A stretch of 64,000 bases of DNA from Clostridiales bacterium (GTDB lineage Bacteria; Bacillota; Clostridia; Oscillospirales; Oscillospiraceae). The first letter of the stretch is position 1. Each line of letters starts with the position of its first letter. The stretch is taken from NCBI GenBank assembly GCA_004558025.1, contig SFEG01000001.1, forward strand, positions 167,181 through 231,180, written 5' to 3'. The translations under genes and the position numbers were made by a program. The notes beneath the pieces are model-generated. The model was not told the origin of the DNA. It made no database searches and was given only the letters and a program-made list of their open reading frames with translations. Positions 6,859 through 17,000 of this stretch are shown here, one piece after another.

Positions 6859-9279
6859 TTACTTTATGATAAGATTGATAAGTTTATTCTTTACGACTAT
6901 AGTCTTAACGAGCTTCTTATCCTCCATCAGACGCTTGACCTTTTCGTCGGCGCAGGCAGCCTCTACAATGACGCTGTCGTCGGAATCGGACGGAACGGTG
7001 ATGGTGGTCTTGAGCTTGCCGTTTACCTGAACCGCCATCTCGCGGGTGGCATCAACGGTCTTGGCCTCGTCGTACTCCGGCCAGCGCATCTGCATGGCCA
7101 TCTTGCCCTCTTTCGCGGCATAGCCCATGAGCTCCCACATTTCCTCCGCGATATGCGGTGCGAAGGGGCTGAGCATGAGGATGAGGGTCTTGACCTCGCC
7201 CTTTGTGCAGCCGTTTGCGTAGAACTCGTTGACCATGGTCATGAGAGCCGCGATAGCGGTGTTCATCTTGAGATCATAGATGTCCGCGCCGACTTTCTTG
7301 ATCGTCTTGTGGATGATGGCCTCGTTCTTTGCCGAGTAGTTTTCGTCGTCCTTTGCCAGCTCCATGAGATTCCAGCAGCGGTCGAGGAAACGCTTCGAGC
7401 CCTTGACGGCCTCGTTTGACCAGGAAACGGCCTTCTCAAAGTCACCGATGAACATGATGTGCATGCGCAGCGTGTCCGCGCCGTACTGGTTGACGATATC
7501 GTTGGGATTGACGACGTTGCCGCGGGATTTACTCATCTTCTCGCCGCCCTCGCCGAGGATCATGCCGTGGCTCGTGCGTTTAGCATAGGGCTCCTTGGTC
7601 GGAACAACGCCGATATCGTACAGGAACTTATGCCAGAAGCGGGAGTAGAGCAGGTGCAGCGTGGTGTGCTCCATACCGCCGTTATACCAGTCGACAGGGC
7701 CCCAGTAATCGACCGCTTCCTTGGAAACGGCCGCCTTATCGTTGTGCGGATCCATATAGCGCAGCCAGTACCAGCTTGAGCCCGCCCAGTTGGGCATCGT
7801 ATCGGTCTCGCGCTCGGCTTTGCCGCCGCACTTCGGGCAGGTCGTCTCGACCCAGTCGCGCATCTTTGCGATGGGAGATTCGCCGTTATCGGTAGGCTCA
7901 TAGTTTTCAACATCGGGCAGGAGCAGCGGGAGCTCCTCCTCGGGAACGGGCACCCAGCCGCACTTCGGGCAGTTTACCATCGGGATCGGCTCGCCCCAGT
8001 AGCGCTGGCGTGAGAACACCCAGTCGCGCAGCTTGTAGTTGACCTTTTCCTTGCCTATTCCCTGCTCGACGACGTATTTCTTCATTGCGGGGATAGCTTC
8101 CTTGACTGTCATGCCGTTGAGGAAGCCGGAGTTTACCATGACGGCGCTGTCGTCCTTTGCGACGAAGGCCTCCTTGGTGATATCGCCGCCGGCGACGACC
8201 TCGACTATAGGCAGACCGAACTTGGTTGCAAACTCCCAGTCGCGCTGATCGTGACCCGGAACGCCCATGACGATGCCGGTACCGTAGCCCATGAGGACAT
8301 AGTCGGAGACAAACATCGGGAGCATCTTATGAGTTACCGGGTTTTCAACCTCGATACCGTCGAGGCGAACGCCGGTCTTTTCCTTGTTGAGCTCGCCGCG
8401 CTCGAAATCGGACTTTCTCGCCGCTTCCTTCTGATAGGCCGCGACCTCGTCCCAGTTATTTATCTTGTCCTTCCACTCCTCGAGCATCGGATGCTCGGGA
8501 GAAATGACCATGTAAGTGGTGCCAAACAGAGTATCGGCACGGGTGGTGTAAACGGTGACCTCGCCGCCGATATTGGTCTTGAAGGTAACCTCAGCGCCGG
8601 TGGAGCGGCCGATCCAGTTGCGCTGCTGGATCTTTACGCGCTCGATGTAATCGACATCGTCAAGATCGTCGATAAGGCGCTGAGCGTACTTGGTTATGCG
8701 CAGCATCCACTGGCTCTTTTCCTTGCGGACGACCTCGCTGCCGCAGCGCTCGCACACACCGTCGACGACCTCTTCGTTTGCGAGAACACACTTGCAGGAG
8801 GTGCACCAGTTGACGGGCATGGTGGTCTTGTATGCAAGGCCGTGCTTGTACATCTGAAGGAATATCCACTGAGTCCACTTGTAATACTGCGGATCGGTCG
8901 TGTCTATAACTCTGTCCCAGTCAAAGCCGTAGCCGAGCATTTTCAGCTGCGAGGTGAAGGTCTTTATGTTATCGGCGGTGACCTTTGCCGGATGGATGTG
9001 TGTCTTTATGGCGTAGTTTTCCGTCGGCAGACCGAAGGCGTCAAAGCCTATGGGATAAAGGACATTGTAGCCGTCCATTCTCTTCTTGCGGCAAACTATG
9101 TCAAGCGCGGTGAAGGGTCTGGGATGGCCGACGTGCAGTCCCTGTCCGGAGGGATACGGGAACTCGATAAGACCGTAAAATTTGGGGCGTGTGGTGTCGC
9201 CGGTTATGGCCGCGTAGGGCTTGGTCTCTTCCCATATTTTCTGCCATTTCTTTTCAATTGCTGCAAAATCGTATTTCAT
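6859..9279 (-). CDS. leuS: Leucyl-tRNA synthetase
   Basis: Class I synthetase charging tRNA(Leu), 806 aa, normal bacterial length. HIGH-type motif PYPSGQGLHVGH at about 41-52, a zinc-ribbon with CTSCKC near 157 and CERCG near 175, the CP1 editing domain with TTRADTLFGTTY near 237, and KMSKS near 580 followed by RGNVVNPNDIV. GGGAG lies upstream of the ATG. Only 46 nt separate it from rsfS, so there is no room for a T-box leader; expression is presumably set by the upstream operon. Confidence 0.97.
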   Translation of the reverse strand: MKYDFAAIEKKWQKIWEETKPYAAITGDTTRPKFYGLIEFPYPSGQGLHVGHPRPFTALDIVCRKKRMDGYNVLYPIGFDAFGLPTENYAIKTHIHPAKVTADNIKTFTSQLKMLGYGFDWDRVIDTTDPQYYKWTQWIFLQMYKHGLAYKTTMPVNWCTSCKCVLANEEVVDGVCERCGSEVVRKEKSQWMLRITKYAQRLIDDLDDVDYIERVKIQQRNWIGRSTGAEVTFKTNIGGEVTVYTTRADTLFGTTYMVISPEHPMLEEWKDKINNWDEVAAYQKEAARKSDFERGELNKEKTGVRLDGIEVENPVTHKMLPMFVSDYVLMGYGTGIVMGVPGHDQRDWEFATKFGLPIVEVVAGGDITKEAFVAKDDSAVMVNSGFLNGMTVKEAIPAMKKYVVEQGIGKEKVNYKLRDWVFSRQRYWGEPIPMVNCPKCGWVPVPEEELPLLLPDVENYEPTDNGESPIAKMRDWVETTCPKCGGKAERETDTMPNWAGSSWYWLRYMDPHNDKAAVSKEAVDYWGPVDWYNGGMEHTTLHLLYSRFWHKFLYDIGVVPTKEPYAKRTSHGMILGEGGEKMSKSRGNVVNPNDIVNQYGADTLRMHIMFIGDFEKAVSWSNEAVKGSKRFLDRCWNLMELAKDDENYSAKNEAIIHKTIKKVGADIYDLKMNTAIAALMTMVNEFYANGCTKGEVKTLILMLSPFAPHIAEEMWELMGYAAKEGKMAMQMRWPEYDEAKTVDATREMAVQVNGKLKTTITVPSDSDDSVIVEAACADEKVKRLMEDKKLVKTIVVKNKLINLIIK

Positions 9280-9325
9280 TTTAAAATTACTCCCTTATAG
9301 TTTTATATTTTTGTCCGAACGCCCC

Positions 9326-9688
9326 TTAGCAGGGGCCTATAAGGGATGAGAGCTCGATCTCCTCGGCGTCTGACCACAGATGCTCAAGATTATAGAAGTC
9401 ACGGGCTTCCTCGGTGAACACATGCGCCACGACGCAGCCGAAATCGAGAAGCACCCAGCTTCCGCTGCGATAGCCCTCGCGACGGATGGGAGGCTCGCCG
9501 GCCTCGCTCATTGCCTTGTCGATCTCGTCTGTAAGAGTTTTTATATGCGTGGAAGATGTACCTGTGCAGATTATGAAATAGTCGCACAGGGATGTGAGCT
9601 TATCGGTTTTAAGGACTTTTATATCCTTGCCTTTTTTGTCGTTAAGCGCCTTGGCGGCTATCTTAACGACCTCGTTGGGTGTCATCAT
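9326..9688 (-). CDS. rsfS: Ribosome silencing factor RsfS/RsfA
   Basis: Binds ribosomal protein uL14 and blocks subunit joining when nutrients are low. 120 aa with DYFIICTGTSSTHIKTLTDE at about 36-55 and the hallmark REGYRSGSWVLLDFG near 70-84, then VVAHVFTEEARDFYNLEHLW. Two consecutive ATG codons start the frame; the first overlaps the LCP stop (ATGATGA), showing translational coupling. The order nadD-yqeK, LCP, rsfS, leuS is a conserved Firmicutes arrangement. Confidence 0.95.
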   Translation of the reverse strand: MMTPNEVVKIAAKALNDKKGKDIKVLKTDKLTSLCDYFIICTGTSSTHIKTLTDEIDKAMSEAGEPPIRREGYRSGSWVLLDFGCVVAHVFTEEARDFYNLEHLWSDAEEIELSSLIGPC

Positions 9689-10995
9689 TCGCTGTCGTCC
9701 TCACTGTCTGAATTGGATTGACTCGTATCGCCTTCATAGGTATAAACATTGGCCGAGCCCATTGAGCTTGAGGAGCTGTAATTAAGGAACGAGGAAACTC
9801 CTCCCGCAAGCTCGCCGGTGGTTGAATAGAAATTGCCGTTTTTATAGGTAACGATGTTCACGTTCTGTGTTGTGACCTGAGCCTCCCAGGGATTGAGGCA
9901 GTCATTGACCATCTTGAGCCATGCATCAATATCGCAGAAAACATAGCTTGAGCCGAACACGCTGCCGCCTGTATCGCCGGGCATAGTGTAGAACTTTATG
10001 TTCTCGCTGTCAAGCTTCAAAAACTCCTTGGCATAATAGAGCATATTCTCGGTGCTGAGGCTCGTCTGCATGTTCTCGCTTACTATGCTTATGACCTCGC
10101 TGAGGTTCGGGATATTTTTTAGGCTTATCATCTGGCTTGCAACGGCCATGAGGAGCTCGTGCTGCATTTCGATACGCTGAATATCGCCGCCGGCATAGCC
10201 GCTTCTGAAGCGCATGAGCTGAACAAACTGCTCGCCGTTCAGAGTCTGCCGGCCCTCGGGTATATGAATGTGAAGATCCTGCGTCGGGTCATCGTAATTC
10301 ATTCCGGGAGGAACGTCGAATTGCACTCCGCCGATAGAATCGACGACCTTTTCGGCAGCCTCCATGTTGACGAGGATATATCCGTCAACGTCAAAGCCGA
10401 GGAAGGATTTAATAAGCTCCTCGCGCATTTTCTCTATCGGGTCGCAGCCATAGTATGAGCTGCTTTCGATCTTTGAATAATACTCGGCATAGTGATAAGC
10501 CGAATTTGCTTTTTTGACCTCGTGCTTTATATTCGTGAGCGTATCACGCGGAATGCTCACGACGTTTAGAGTGTGATTTACAGTGTCGAGCCGGCCGATC
10601 ATTATAGTGTCGGTATTATTGCTGACAACATCAACGCCCGCGACAAGTATCGTATATACGCCCGGCTTTCTGCCGTCGACCGTGTTTACGGGCGGCTCGT
10701 CGCTGTTATTTATGCCGTCCTTATTGCTGTCGGGCGCGTCCATGAAATACTCAACATACACATAGGCCGCCGCGAGGAGTACCACGAGACACAGCAGAAT
10801 TATAAGGATGACCTTGCCTGCCTTGCCCTTCTTTTTCTTTTTTTTGCCGCCTGCCGTATTATCTGACTGTACGGATTTTGCCTCGGCATAGTCGGCGTAA
10901 TCATACTCGTCGTATCTTTCGGTCCTGCGGCTGCTGCCGTTATTGCTGCCGCTGCCTGCATGTCTGCCGCTTTTTTTGCCTCCGAATAGCTGCAT
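9685..10995 (-). CDS. LytR-CpsA-Psr (LCP) family cell-envelope ligase
   Basis: Attaches polyprenyl-linked glycopolymers (teichoic acid or capsule) to peptidoglycan outside the membrane. 436 aa: a low-complexity charged cytoplasmic tail with repeated Lys (about 50-62), one membrane helix (about 62-85), then the LCP domain with SIPRDTLTNI near 147, KANSAYHYAEYY near 160 and RFRSGYAGGDIQR near 263. The C-terminal 60 residues are Ser/Asn/Asp-rich and probably disordered. A spaced AGAAGGGA precedes the ATG at 10995. Its place next to rsfS and nadD is conserved, and a TagA-type enzyme at the left edge could supply a polymer substrate. Confidence 0.92.
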   Translation of the reverse strand: MQLFGGKKSGRHAGSGSNNGSSRRTERYDEYDYADYAEAKSVQSDNTAGGKKKKKKGKAGKVILIILLCLVVLLAAAYVYVEYFMDAPDSNKDGINNSDEPPVNTVDGRKPGVYTILVAGVDVVSNNTDTIMIGRLDTVNHTLNVVSIPRDTLTNIKHEVKKANSAYHYAEYYSKIESSSYYGCDPIEKMREELIKSFLGFDVDGYILVNMEAAEKVVDSIGGVQFDVPPGMNYDDPTQDLHIHIPEGRQTLNGEQFVQLMRFRSGYAGGDIQRIEMQHELLMAVASQMISLKNIPNLSEVISIVSENMQTSLSTENMLYYAKEFLKLDSENIKFYTMPGDTGGSVFGSSYVFCDIDAWLKMVNDCLNPWEAQVTTQNVNIVTYKNGNFYSTTGELAGGVSSFLNYSSSSSMGSANVYTYEGDTSQSNSDSEDDSE

Positions 10996-11028
10996 ATCAT
11001 TTTCCCTTCTCTGTCGGCACCTCTGCCG

Positions 11029-12204
11029 TTATTGCTGACTCGAGGTATGCTCGGCATACCATTTATACGCGTCGGCAGTTGCGTAATACGGCTCCTGCCC
11101 GTAGCTTTTTATATCTTCAAGACTCATTTTGAGTCCCTGCGCCATCGCCTCGTCAAGATTCTCATATGCGAGCTTTCTCAGCTCGTCCACACCATCAAAA
11201 TCACGGTTCGGCTCGATGTAATCGGCCATGTATATGATCTTTTCGAGAAGCGTCATATCGGGTTTGCCCGTCGTGTGCCAGCGGATAGCGTCATATACCT
11301 CGTCGCTTATATTAAAAAGGTCTCTCGCCAGGGCCGCACCGGTCTTCGCGTGCAGAAGCTTGACATTTTCTTCTTCGGCGGTGTCGTTTATGATATCATA
11401 CTTCCTGCACAATATCAATTGGTCGGATAACACAAGTTTTTTTGTAATATCATGCAGAATTCCGGCCTCTGCCGCATTTTCAGGGTCCTCCCCCCAGCGG
11501 TTTGCGAGCGTCACCGCCTCGGCCTCGCAGCCGATGACATGTGCCACGCGCTTGGGAGCGAGCATTGCATATGCCTTTTCGCGCAGCCAGTATAGCTCCG
11601 GCTTTGCGTCGTAGTCTCCGTTTTTGATGATGCGCGAATAAACCGTCTCCGGCAGATATGACGCGCCTCGCCTTCTCGGCAGCATATCGCGTATATCCGA
11701 AGAGGCCATAGGCTTGGGCTCGTGGTTTATAAACACGCACTTTGCTCCGTACTGCCGCTTGAGATAATCGGCATGCTCGATGACTTGCGCATCCTCGCCC
11801 TCGTTGCGGCAGAACACGCCCAGCGTCATATTCTCAAGCAGGAAACGGAATCTGTACCACTCTTCAAAGCTCAGAAGCATGTCGCTTCCCATGACAAAGG
11901 TAAATTCGGCTCCCGGATAAAGCCTCATCAGCTCCTCAAGGGTATCTGCCGAGTAGCTTTTGCCCTCGCGCAGTATCTCCATGTCCGACACCTCGGCGTT
12001 CGGGATATCGGCAAAGGCGAGCCTCGTGAGTTCAAGGCGTTCGAGAGCGTCCGGACTTCCGTCGGCAAGCTCCTTATGCGGAGGTATGCTCGCCGGAATG
12101 ATGAGCATTTTATCGGGCTTTAAGCACTCGGACACGGCAAACGCCGCCTCAACGTGGCCGCAGTGCGGCGGGTTGAAGCTTCCGCCGTAAATTACGATTT
12201 TCAT
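11029..12204 (-). CDS. nadD-yqeK: Fused nicotinate-nucleotide adenylyltransferase and YqeK-type HD hydrolase
   Basis: 391 aa with two enzymes in one chain. Residues 1 to about 195 are NadD: GGSFNPPHCGH nucleotide-binding motif at 7-17 and SSDIRDML near 170, making NaAD from NaMN and ATP. Residues about 205-385 are an HD-domain protein like YqeK, a symmetrical Ap4A hydrolase: HVIGCEAEA near 213, AGILHDITKKL near 235, and YMADYIEPNRDFDGVDELR near 320. In many Firmicutes the two are adjacent separate genes, so here they are joined with no stop between. It overlaps the yhbY stop by 4 nt. Confidence 0.93.
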   Translation of the reverse strand: MKIVIYGGSFNPPHCGHVEAAFAVSECLKPDKMLIIPASIPPHKELADGSPDALERLELTRLAFADIPNAEVSDMEILREGKSYSADTLEELMRLYPGAEFTFVMGSDMLLSFEEWYRFRFLLENMTLGVFCRNEGEDAQVIEHADYLKRQYGAKCVFINHEPKPMASSDIRDMLPRRRGASYLPETVYSRIIKNGDYDAKPELYWLREKAYAMLAPKRVAHVIGCEAEAVTLANRWGEDPENAAEAGILHDITKKLVLSDQLILCRKYDIINDTAEEENVKLLHAKTGAALARDLFNISDEVYDAIRWHTTGKPDMTLLEKIIYMADYIEPNRDFDGVDELRKLAYENLDEAMAQGLKMSLEDIKSYGQEPYYATADAYKWYAEHTSSQQ

Positions 12205-12509
12205 TTCTTCTTATCTTTCACAAGAGCTATTTTAGGCTCTTTATCGTTGCGTTTATACAGCACAAATTTACTTCCTATCGTCTGCACGGTGTCGGCAGCG
12301 CAGGCCTCGGCCAGCGCGTCTGCCGCCTCGCGCGCCGTAAGCAGGCTGTTTTCCAGTACTCTGCCCTTTATGAGCTCGCGTGCCTTGAGCGCGTCTTTGA
12401 CCTGCGCTATCGTATTTTCCGTTATTCCGCCCTTGCCGATCTGGATTATCGTATCCTCGGTCATTGCAAGACCTCTCAGCTGGGCTCTCTGCTTACTTGT
12501 CAGTGACAT
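12201..12509 (-). CDS. yhbY: YhbY/CRM-domain RNA-binding protein
   Basis: 102-aa single CRM domain linked to large-subunit ribosome assembly. It has MSLTSKQRAQLRGLA at the start, IGKGGITENTI near 23 (the GxxG-type RNA-binding loop) and LIKGRVLENSLLT near 46. Its first 17 nt overlap the rdgB 3' end and its stop overlaps the nadD start, so it is tightly packed in the operon. Confidence 0.93.
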   Translation of the reverse strand: MSLTSKQRAQLRGLAMTEDTIIQIGKGGITENTIAQVKDALKARELIKGRVLENSLLTAREAADALAEACAADTVQTIGSKFVLYKRNDKEPKIALVKDKKK

Positions 12510-13095
12510 TTATCTTCCTCAGTTCCATTTTAAATTTTGCGAGCGCTCGCGCTCTGTGTGATATCCTGTTTTTAAGCTCGGTGCCGAGCACCGCCATGCT
12601 GTCATTGTATCCGTCGGGCATGAACACGGGATCGTAGCCGAAGCCGCCCTCGCCGTGGGGTTCGGTTAGTATCTGCCCCGGGCATTCGCCCTCGGTGCGT
12701 ATCTCCGCTCCGCCGGGTAGCAGGCAGCATATGCTGGACACGAATTTTGCCTTGCGATCGGTCACGCCCTCGAGCTTTGACAAAAGAAACATATACTTTT
12801 CCTTATCGCTCGCGTCGTGGCCGCCGGGGGCATAGCGAGCCGAGTACACGCCGGGCTCGCCGTTCAAAGCATCGACCATGAGCCCCGAATCGTCGGCGAC
12901 CGTAGCCTCGCCGGTAGCGTCAAAGACCGCTTTTGCCTTGAGATACGCGTTCTCGGCAAAGGTCGTGCCCGTCTCGTCGACCTCGAAGTTGCAGCCTGCC
13001 TCGCGCTGCGAGAGTATCTCAACGTCCATATCGGACAGTATCGCCTTGAGTTCCTTCAGTTTTTTTGCGTTATTGCTTGCAAGTATGAGCTTCAT
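12493..13095 (-). CDS. rdgB: XTP/dITP diphosphatase (Ham1/RdgB)
   Basis: Removes non-canonical purine triphosphates (XTP, ITP, dITP) from the nucleotide pool. 200 aa, typical length, with LASNNAKKLKELK at 4-16, TFAENAYLKAKA near 45, ADDSGLMVDALNGEPGVYSA near 67-86 and EGGFGYDPVF near 148. Its ATG shares one base with the ftsY stop (TAATG). Confidence 0.96.
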   Translation of the reverse strand: MKLILASNNAKKLKELKAILSDMDVEILSQREAGCNFEVDETGTTFAENAYLKAKAVFDATGEATVADDSGLMVDALNGEPGVYSARYAPGGHDASDKEKYMFLLSKLEGVTDRKAKFVSSICCLLPGGAEIRTEGECPGQILTEPHGEGGFGYDPVFMPDGYNDSMAVLGTELKNRISHRARALAKFKMELRKINVTDK

Positions 13096-14000
13096 TACTT
13101 AAACAGTGCCTCCACAAAGTCCTTGGGATCAAACGGGATGAGATCGTCTATCCCCTCGCCCACACCGACGTACTTGACAGGGAGCTTGAGCTCGTTGGAT
13201 ATTGCAAAGACGATTCCTCCCTTGGCCGTACCGTCAAGCTTTGTAAGAACAATGCCGGTAATTCCGGCAGTCTCCAAAAACTGCTTTGCCTGAATGAGGC
13301 CGTTCTGGCCGGTGGTGGCGTCGAGCACCATGAGCGTCTCAACATCCGCGTCGGGAAGCTCGCGGCGGACAACGCGCGTGATCTTATTGAGCTCATTCAT
13401 GAGGTTTGCCTTATTGTGAAGCCTGCCGGCCGTGTCGATTATAACGACGTCCGTACCGCGTGCCTTGGCAGCGCACAGGCCGTCATATACGACCGAGGCG
13501 GGGTCGCTGCCCTCCTCGTGGCGCACGATATCGGATCCAGAGCGCTCAGCCCATACGCCGAGCTGCTCGGCCGCCGCAGCGCGAAAGGTATCGCCCGCAC
13601 AAAGGAGTACGCTCTTGCCCTCGGTCTTAAGGCTTGCGGCCATTTTGCCGATTGTCGTAGTCTTGCCGACGCCGTTTACGCCGACCATGAGAATGACGGA
13701 CGGCTTTGTCGTAAGCTTAAGGCTCGTATCCATCGTGCCGAGCATGTCGCGCATATATTCAACGAAGGCCTCCTTCGCCTGCTTGCCCTTATTTATATAG
13801 CGGCGCAGCAGAATGCGCTTATAATCCATCATTATCTGCGCCGTCGTTTCGCCGCCGACATCGGCCATTATGAGCATCTCCTCGAGCTCATCGTAGAAAT
13901 CCTCACTATCGATATCGTAATTGCGGAATACCTCTTCAAGCTCCTCAATATTCTTTCTGGTCTTTGTAAGACCCGAAAACATTTTATCAAAAAAGCCCAT
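13095..14000 (-). CDS. ftsY: Signal recognition particle receptor FtsY
   Basis: SRP-type GTPase that docks ribosome-nascent-chain-SRP complexes at the membrane. 301 aa: short helical N domain, then the NG domain with P-loop GVNGVGKTTTIGKMA near 108, DTFRAAAAEQL near 137, DTAGRLHNKANLM near 190, and TKLDGTAKGG near 253. There is almost no acidic A-domain, as is usual in Firmicutes. The ATG at 14000 is 11 nt after the smc stop; rnc, smc and ftsY in one run is a classic cluster. Confidence 0.97.
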   Translation of the reverse strand: MGFFDKMFSGLTKTRKNIEELEEVFRNYDIDSEDFYDELEEMLIMADVGGETTAQIMMDYKRILLRRYINKGKQAKEAFVEYMRDMLGTMDTSLKLTTKPSVILMVGVNGVGKTTTIGKMAASLKTEGKSVLLCAGDTFRAAAAEQLGVWAERSGSDIVRHEEGSDPASVVYDGLCAAKARGTDVVIIDTAGRLHNKANLMNELNKITRVVRRELPDADVETLMVLDATTGQNGLIQAKQFLETAGITGIVLTKLDGTAKGGIVFAISNELKLPVKYVGVGEGIDDLIPFDPKDFVEALFK

Positions 14001-14011
14001 TGTGTTCCTCC

Positions 14012-17000
14012 TCAGTCATTTTCGATAGAGCGCTGCGCCTGGTCGAGATCGAGCTCGATGACCTTGGAAACGCCCTTTTCCTGCATCGTCACGCCGTAGA
14101 TGTGGTCTGCCTCCTCCATTGTGCCGCGGCGGTGGGTTATAACTATAAACTGCGTCCTGTCGCACATTCTGCGCATGTACTCGGCATAGCGGATAACATT
14201 CGCCTCGTCGAGCGCGGCCTCGATCTCGTCCATAACGCAGAACGGCGTCGGACGCACCTTGAGTATCGCAAAATAAAGCGCAATCGCAACGAAAGCCTTC
14301 TCGCCGCCGGACAACAGGCTGATATTCGACACCGCCTTGCCTGGCGGCTGCACCTTTATCTCAATGCCGCACTCGAGCGGATCGGCTTCGTCCTCAAGAA
14401 TGACGGACGCCTTGCCGCCGCCGAAAAGCTCAAGGAAGGTCTCGCGGAAGTTCTCGTCAATAAGCTTGAACTGGCCGAGGAAGACCTCCTTCATCTCATT
14501 GGTTACGTCATTGATTATACCCAAAAGCTCCTTCTTTGCCTTCTCAATGTCACTGCGCTGGCCGGTCAGGAACTCATATCGGGTGTTTACACGCTCAAAT
14601 TCCTCGATAGCGCCGATGTTCGGCGTGCCGAGGGCGGATATCTGACGGCGCAGATCGCTTATGCCGCTCGACTCCTTCTGCAGGTTCTCCACCGGCTGGC
14701 GCAGCTGCTGAGCCGCCGAATGGCTGAGCTCGTAGTTATCCCAAAGCTTATCGAGGATCTGCTTTTCCTCCATCTCGGCGGAGAGCTTTTTCTGCTCAAG
14801 ACGAGCGCAGCTGCGCTCAAGCTCCAGCAGGCGGCGGTTGGACTCCTGACTGTCCTTATCGGCCTTTGTTCTGCGTCCTTCAAGCTCCATGCGCTTTGCG
14901 TTTATCTCCGTGATCTCGGCCTTTATCTTCTCGGCCTGAGAGAGTATATCATCGCGCTGCTTCAAAACGGCATCGAGCTGCGAATTTATCTCCTCGCAGG
15001 CACGCTGTGCCTTTTCTATGGCGCTCTTTCTGAGCTCACTGTCGCCCGACAGGCTTTGCGATAGCACCTTCAGCTGCTCGACCGAGGCGTTAGTTGCACG
15101 CATTTCCGCCTCACATGAGGCCCTATCGCGCTGGATCTCGGAACGCTCTTCTATCGCCGCGTCAAGCTCGTATCTGAGACCCGACAGGGCATTTACCGAC
15201 TTTTCGAGCTCTATCTGAGCCGCATCAAGCTGCCTGCCGAGGGTAAGGCGGCGCTTTTTGAGCTCTTCGAGCTCATTTGCGCGCGAGAGTATACCTGTGC
15301 CGCGGGCGGCGCTGCCGCCGGTCATCGAGCCGCCGGCGTTTATGAGCTGACCGTCAAGGCTGACGATGCGCAGACGGTTGCCGTTTGCCTTTGACATGCG
15401 CACGGCGTCGCCCAGCGTTTCGGCGACAACGGTGCGGCCTAAAAGATTTGCAAATATGCCGTCATAGCGCTTATCGAAGCTCACGAGGTCATACGCCACA
15501 CCCACGAAGCCCGGATCGTTCACCGGCGCATCCTTCATGACATTGCCGCGGACAGTGTCCACCGGCAGGAATGTCGCGCGGCCGGAGTCGAGGTGCTTGA
15601 GCATTTCTATCGCGCTGCGGCCGTCGTTCTGCGTGTCGATGACTATATTCTGCATTGCCGCGCCCAGCGCCGTTTCGACTGCGAGCGCGTACTCGTTATC
15701 GGTTTTTATGAGGTTCGCCACAGGCCCGTGAACGCCGCGCAGGTTTCCCCTGCCCGATTCGCGCATGACGGTCTTGACGGCCTTTGAAAAGCCCTCGTAT
15801 TCTTTCTCCATTTCGGAGAGCATGTGGATGCGGGCATCCATGCTGCGGCAGTCGACGGAGAGGCGGTTGACCTTTTCGCGAAGCTGAAAGGCAGCATTTT
15901 CACGGCTTTGCAGCTTCATGCGGCAGCCCTCTATGATATTGGCGCTGCCGGTCTCTTTATTTTCAAGCTCGGATATATTATCCGAAAGCTCCTTTGCCTT
16001 GCTCTCGTTATCCTCGATCTGACGGGCGATCTCACCGAGGCGGGCCTGCGCTCCGGCAATGTCGCTTTTCATGCGCTCGACCGATTCGCCGCTGCTTTTG
16101 ATATTGGCTCTGAGAACAGCTGCGCGTGAATCGCAGTCGGCGGCTCGCGCCTCGGTCTGCGAAAGACGTTCACGTGCCTTGTCGGCCTCGATGTCCTTTT
16201 CGTGCATACGCTCGGATATGCTGCCGGCTGAGGCGTACAGCGCCTCAAGGCTGCGGTGCGCCTCGTCAAGCTCGGTCTTTGCCGCTTCGTAATCGGCGTT
16301 CACCGTCTGCGCCTGAGCATGCAGCTTGTCCAGTGTCTCCATCCATACGGATATCTCGCGCACGCGCAGCTCATCGCGCAGGACAAGATACTTTTTTGCC
16401 GTTTCCGACTGGCGGCGCAGCGGCTCGACCTGAAGCTCGAGCTCGTCGATCTTATCGTTTATGCGCAGGAGGTTCTCCTCCGTTTTTTCAAGCTTGCGCT
16501 CGGACTCCTCCTTGCGGCTGCGGTAGCGGGATATGCCGGCCGCCTCCTCGAAAACCTCGCGTCGATCCGAGCTTTTTGTGGACACGATCTCCGCGATCTT
16601 GCCCTGGCCGATGATTGAATAACCGTCTCTGCCGAGGCCGGTGTCCATAAGCAGACTGTTTATATCCTTAAGGCGCACGGCCTCGCGGTTTATGTAATAC
16701 TCGCTGTCTCCGCTACGGTAATACCGGCGGGTGAGCATGAGCTCCGTGCTGTCGCAGTCGAAGATATGCTCGGAATTGTCTATAACGAGCGATACCTGCG
16801 CAAAGCCCAATGCGCCGCGCTTTTCGGTGCCGCCAAAGATAACATCCTCCATTTTGCCGCCGCGCAGGGTCTTCGAGCGCTGCTCGCCCATGACCCACAG
16901 TATCGCGTCGGATATATTTGATTTTCCCGAGCCGTTAGGCCCGACTATTGCTGTAACGTCCTTTTCAAAGGTGATCCGAGTCTTATCCGGGAAAGACTTG

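Noticed and set aside
8251..9300. 349-codon open frame on the plus strand
   Set aside because: Antisense shadow of leuS, no ribosome site, no domain.
9280..9325. Possible T-box riboswitch before leuS
   Set aside because: Only 46 nt between genes; a T-box leader needs about 200 nt or more and no specifier or AGGGTGG-like element is seen.
9321..9336. GCCCCT/AGGGGC hairpin at the rsfS stop
   Set aside because: No T run on the minus strand and leuS follows within 46 nt, so not called a terminator.
14000..15064. 354-codon open frame on the plus strand
   Set aside because: Antisense to smc coiled-coil; the leucine-rich product is a by-product of Glu/Lys codons on the other strand.
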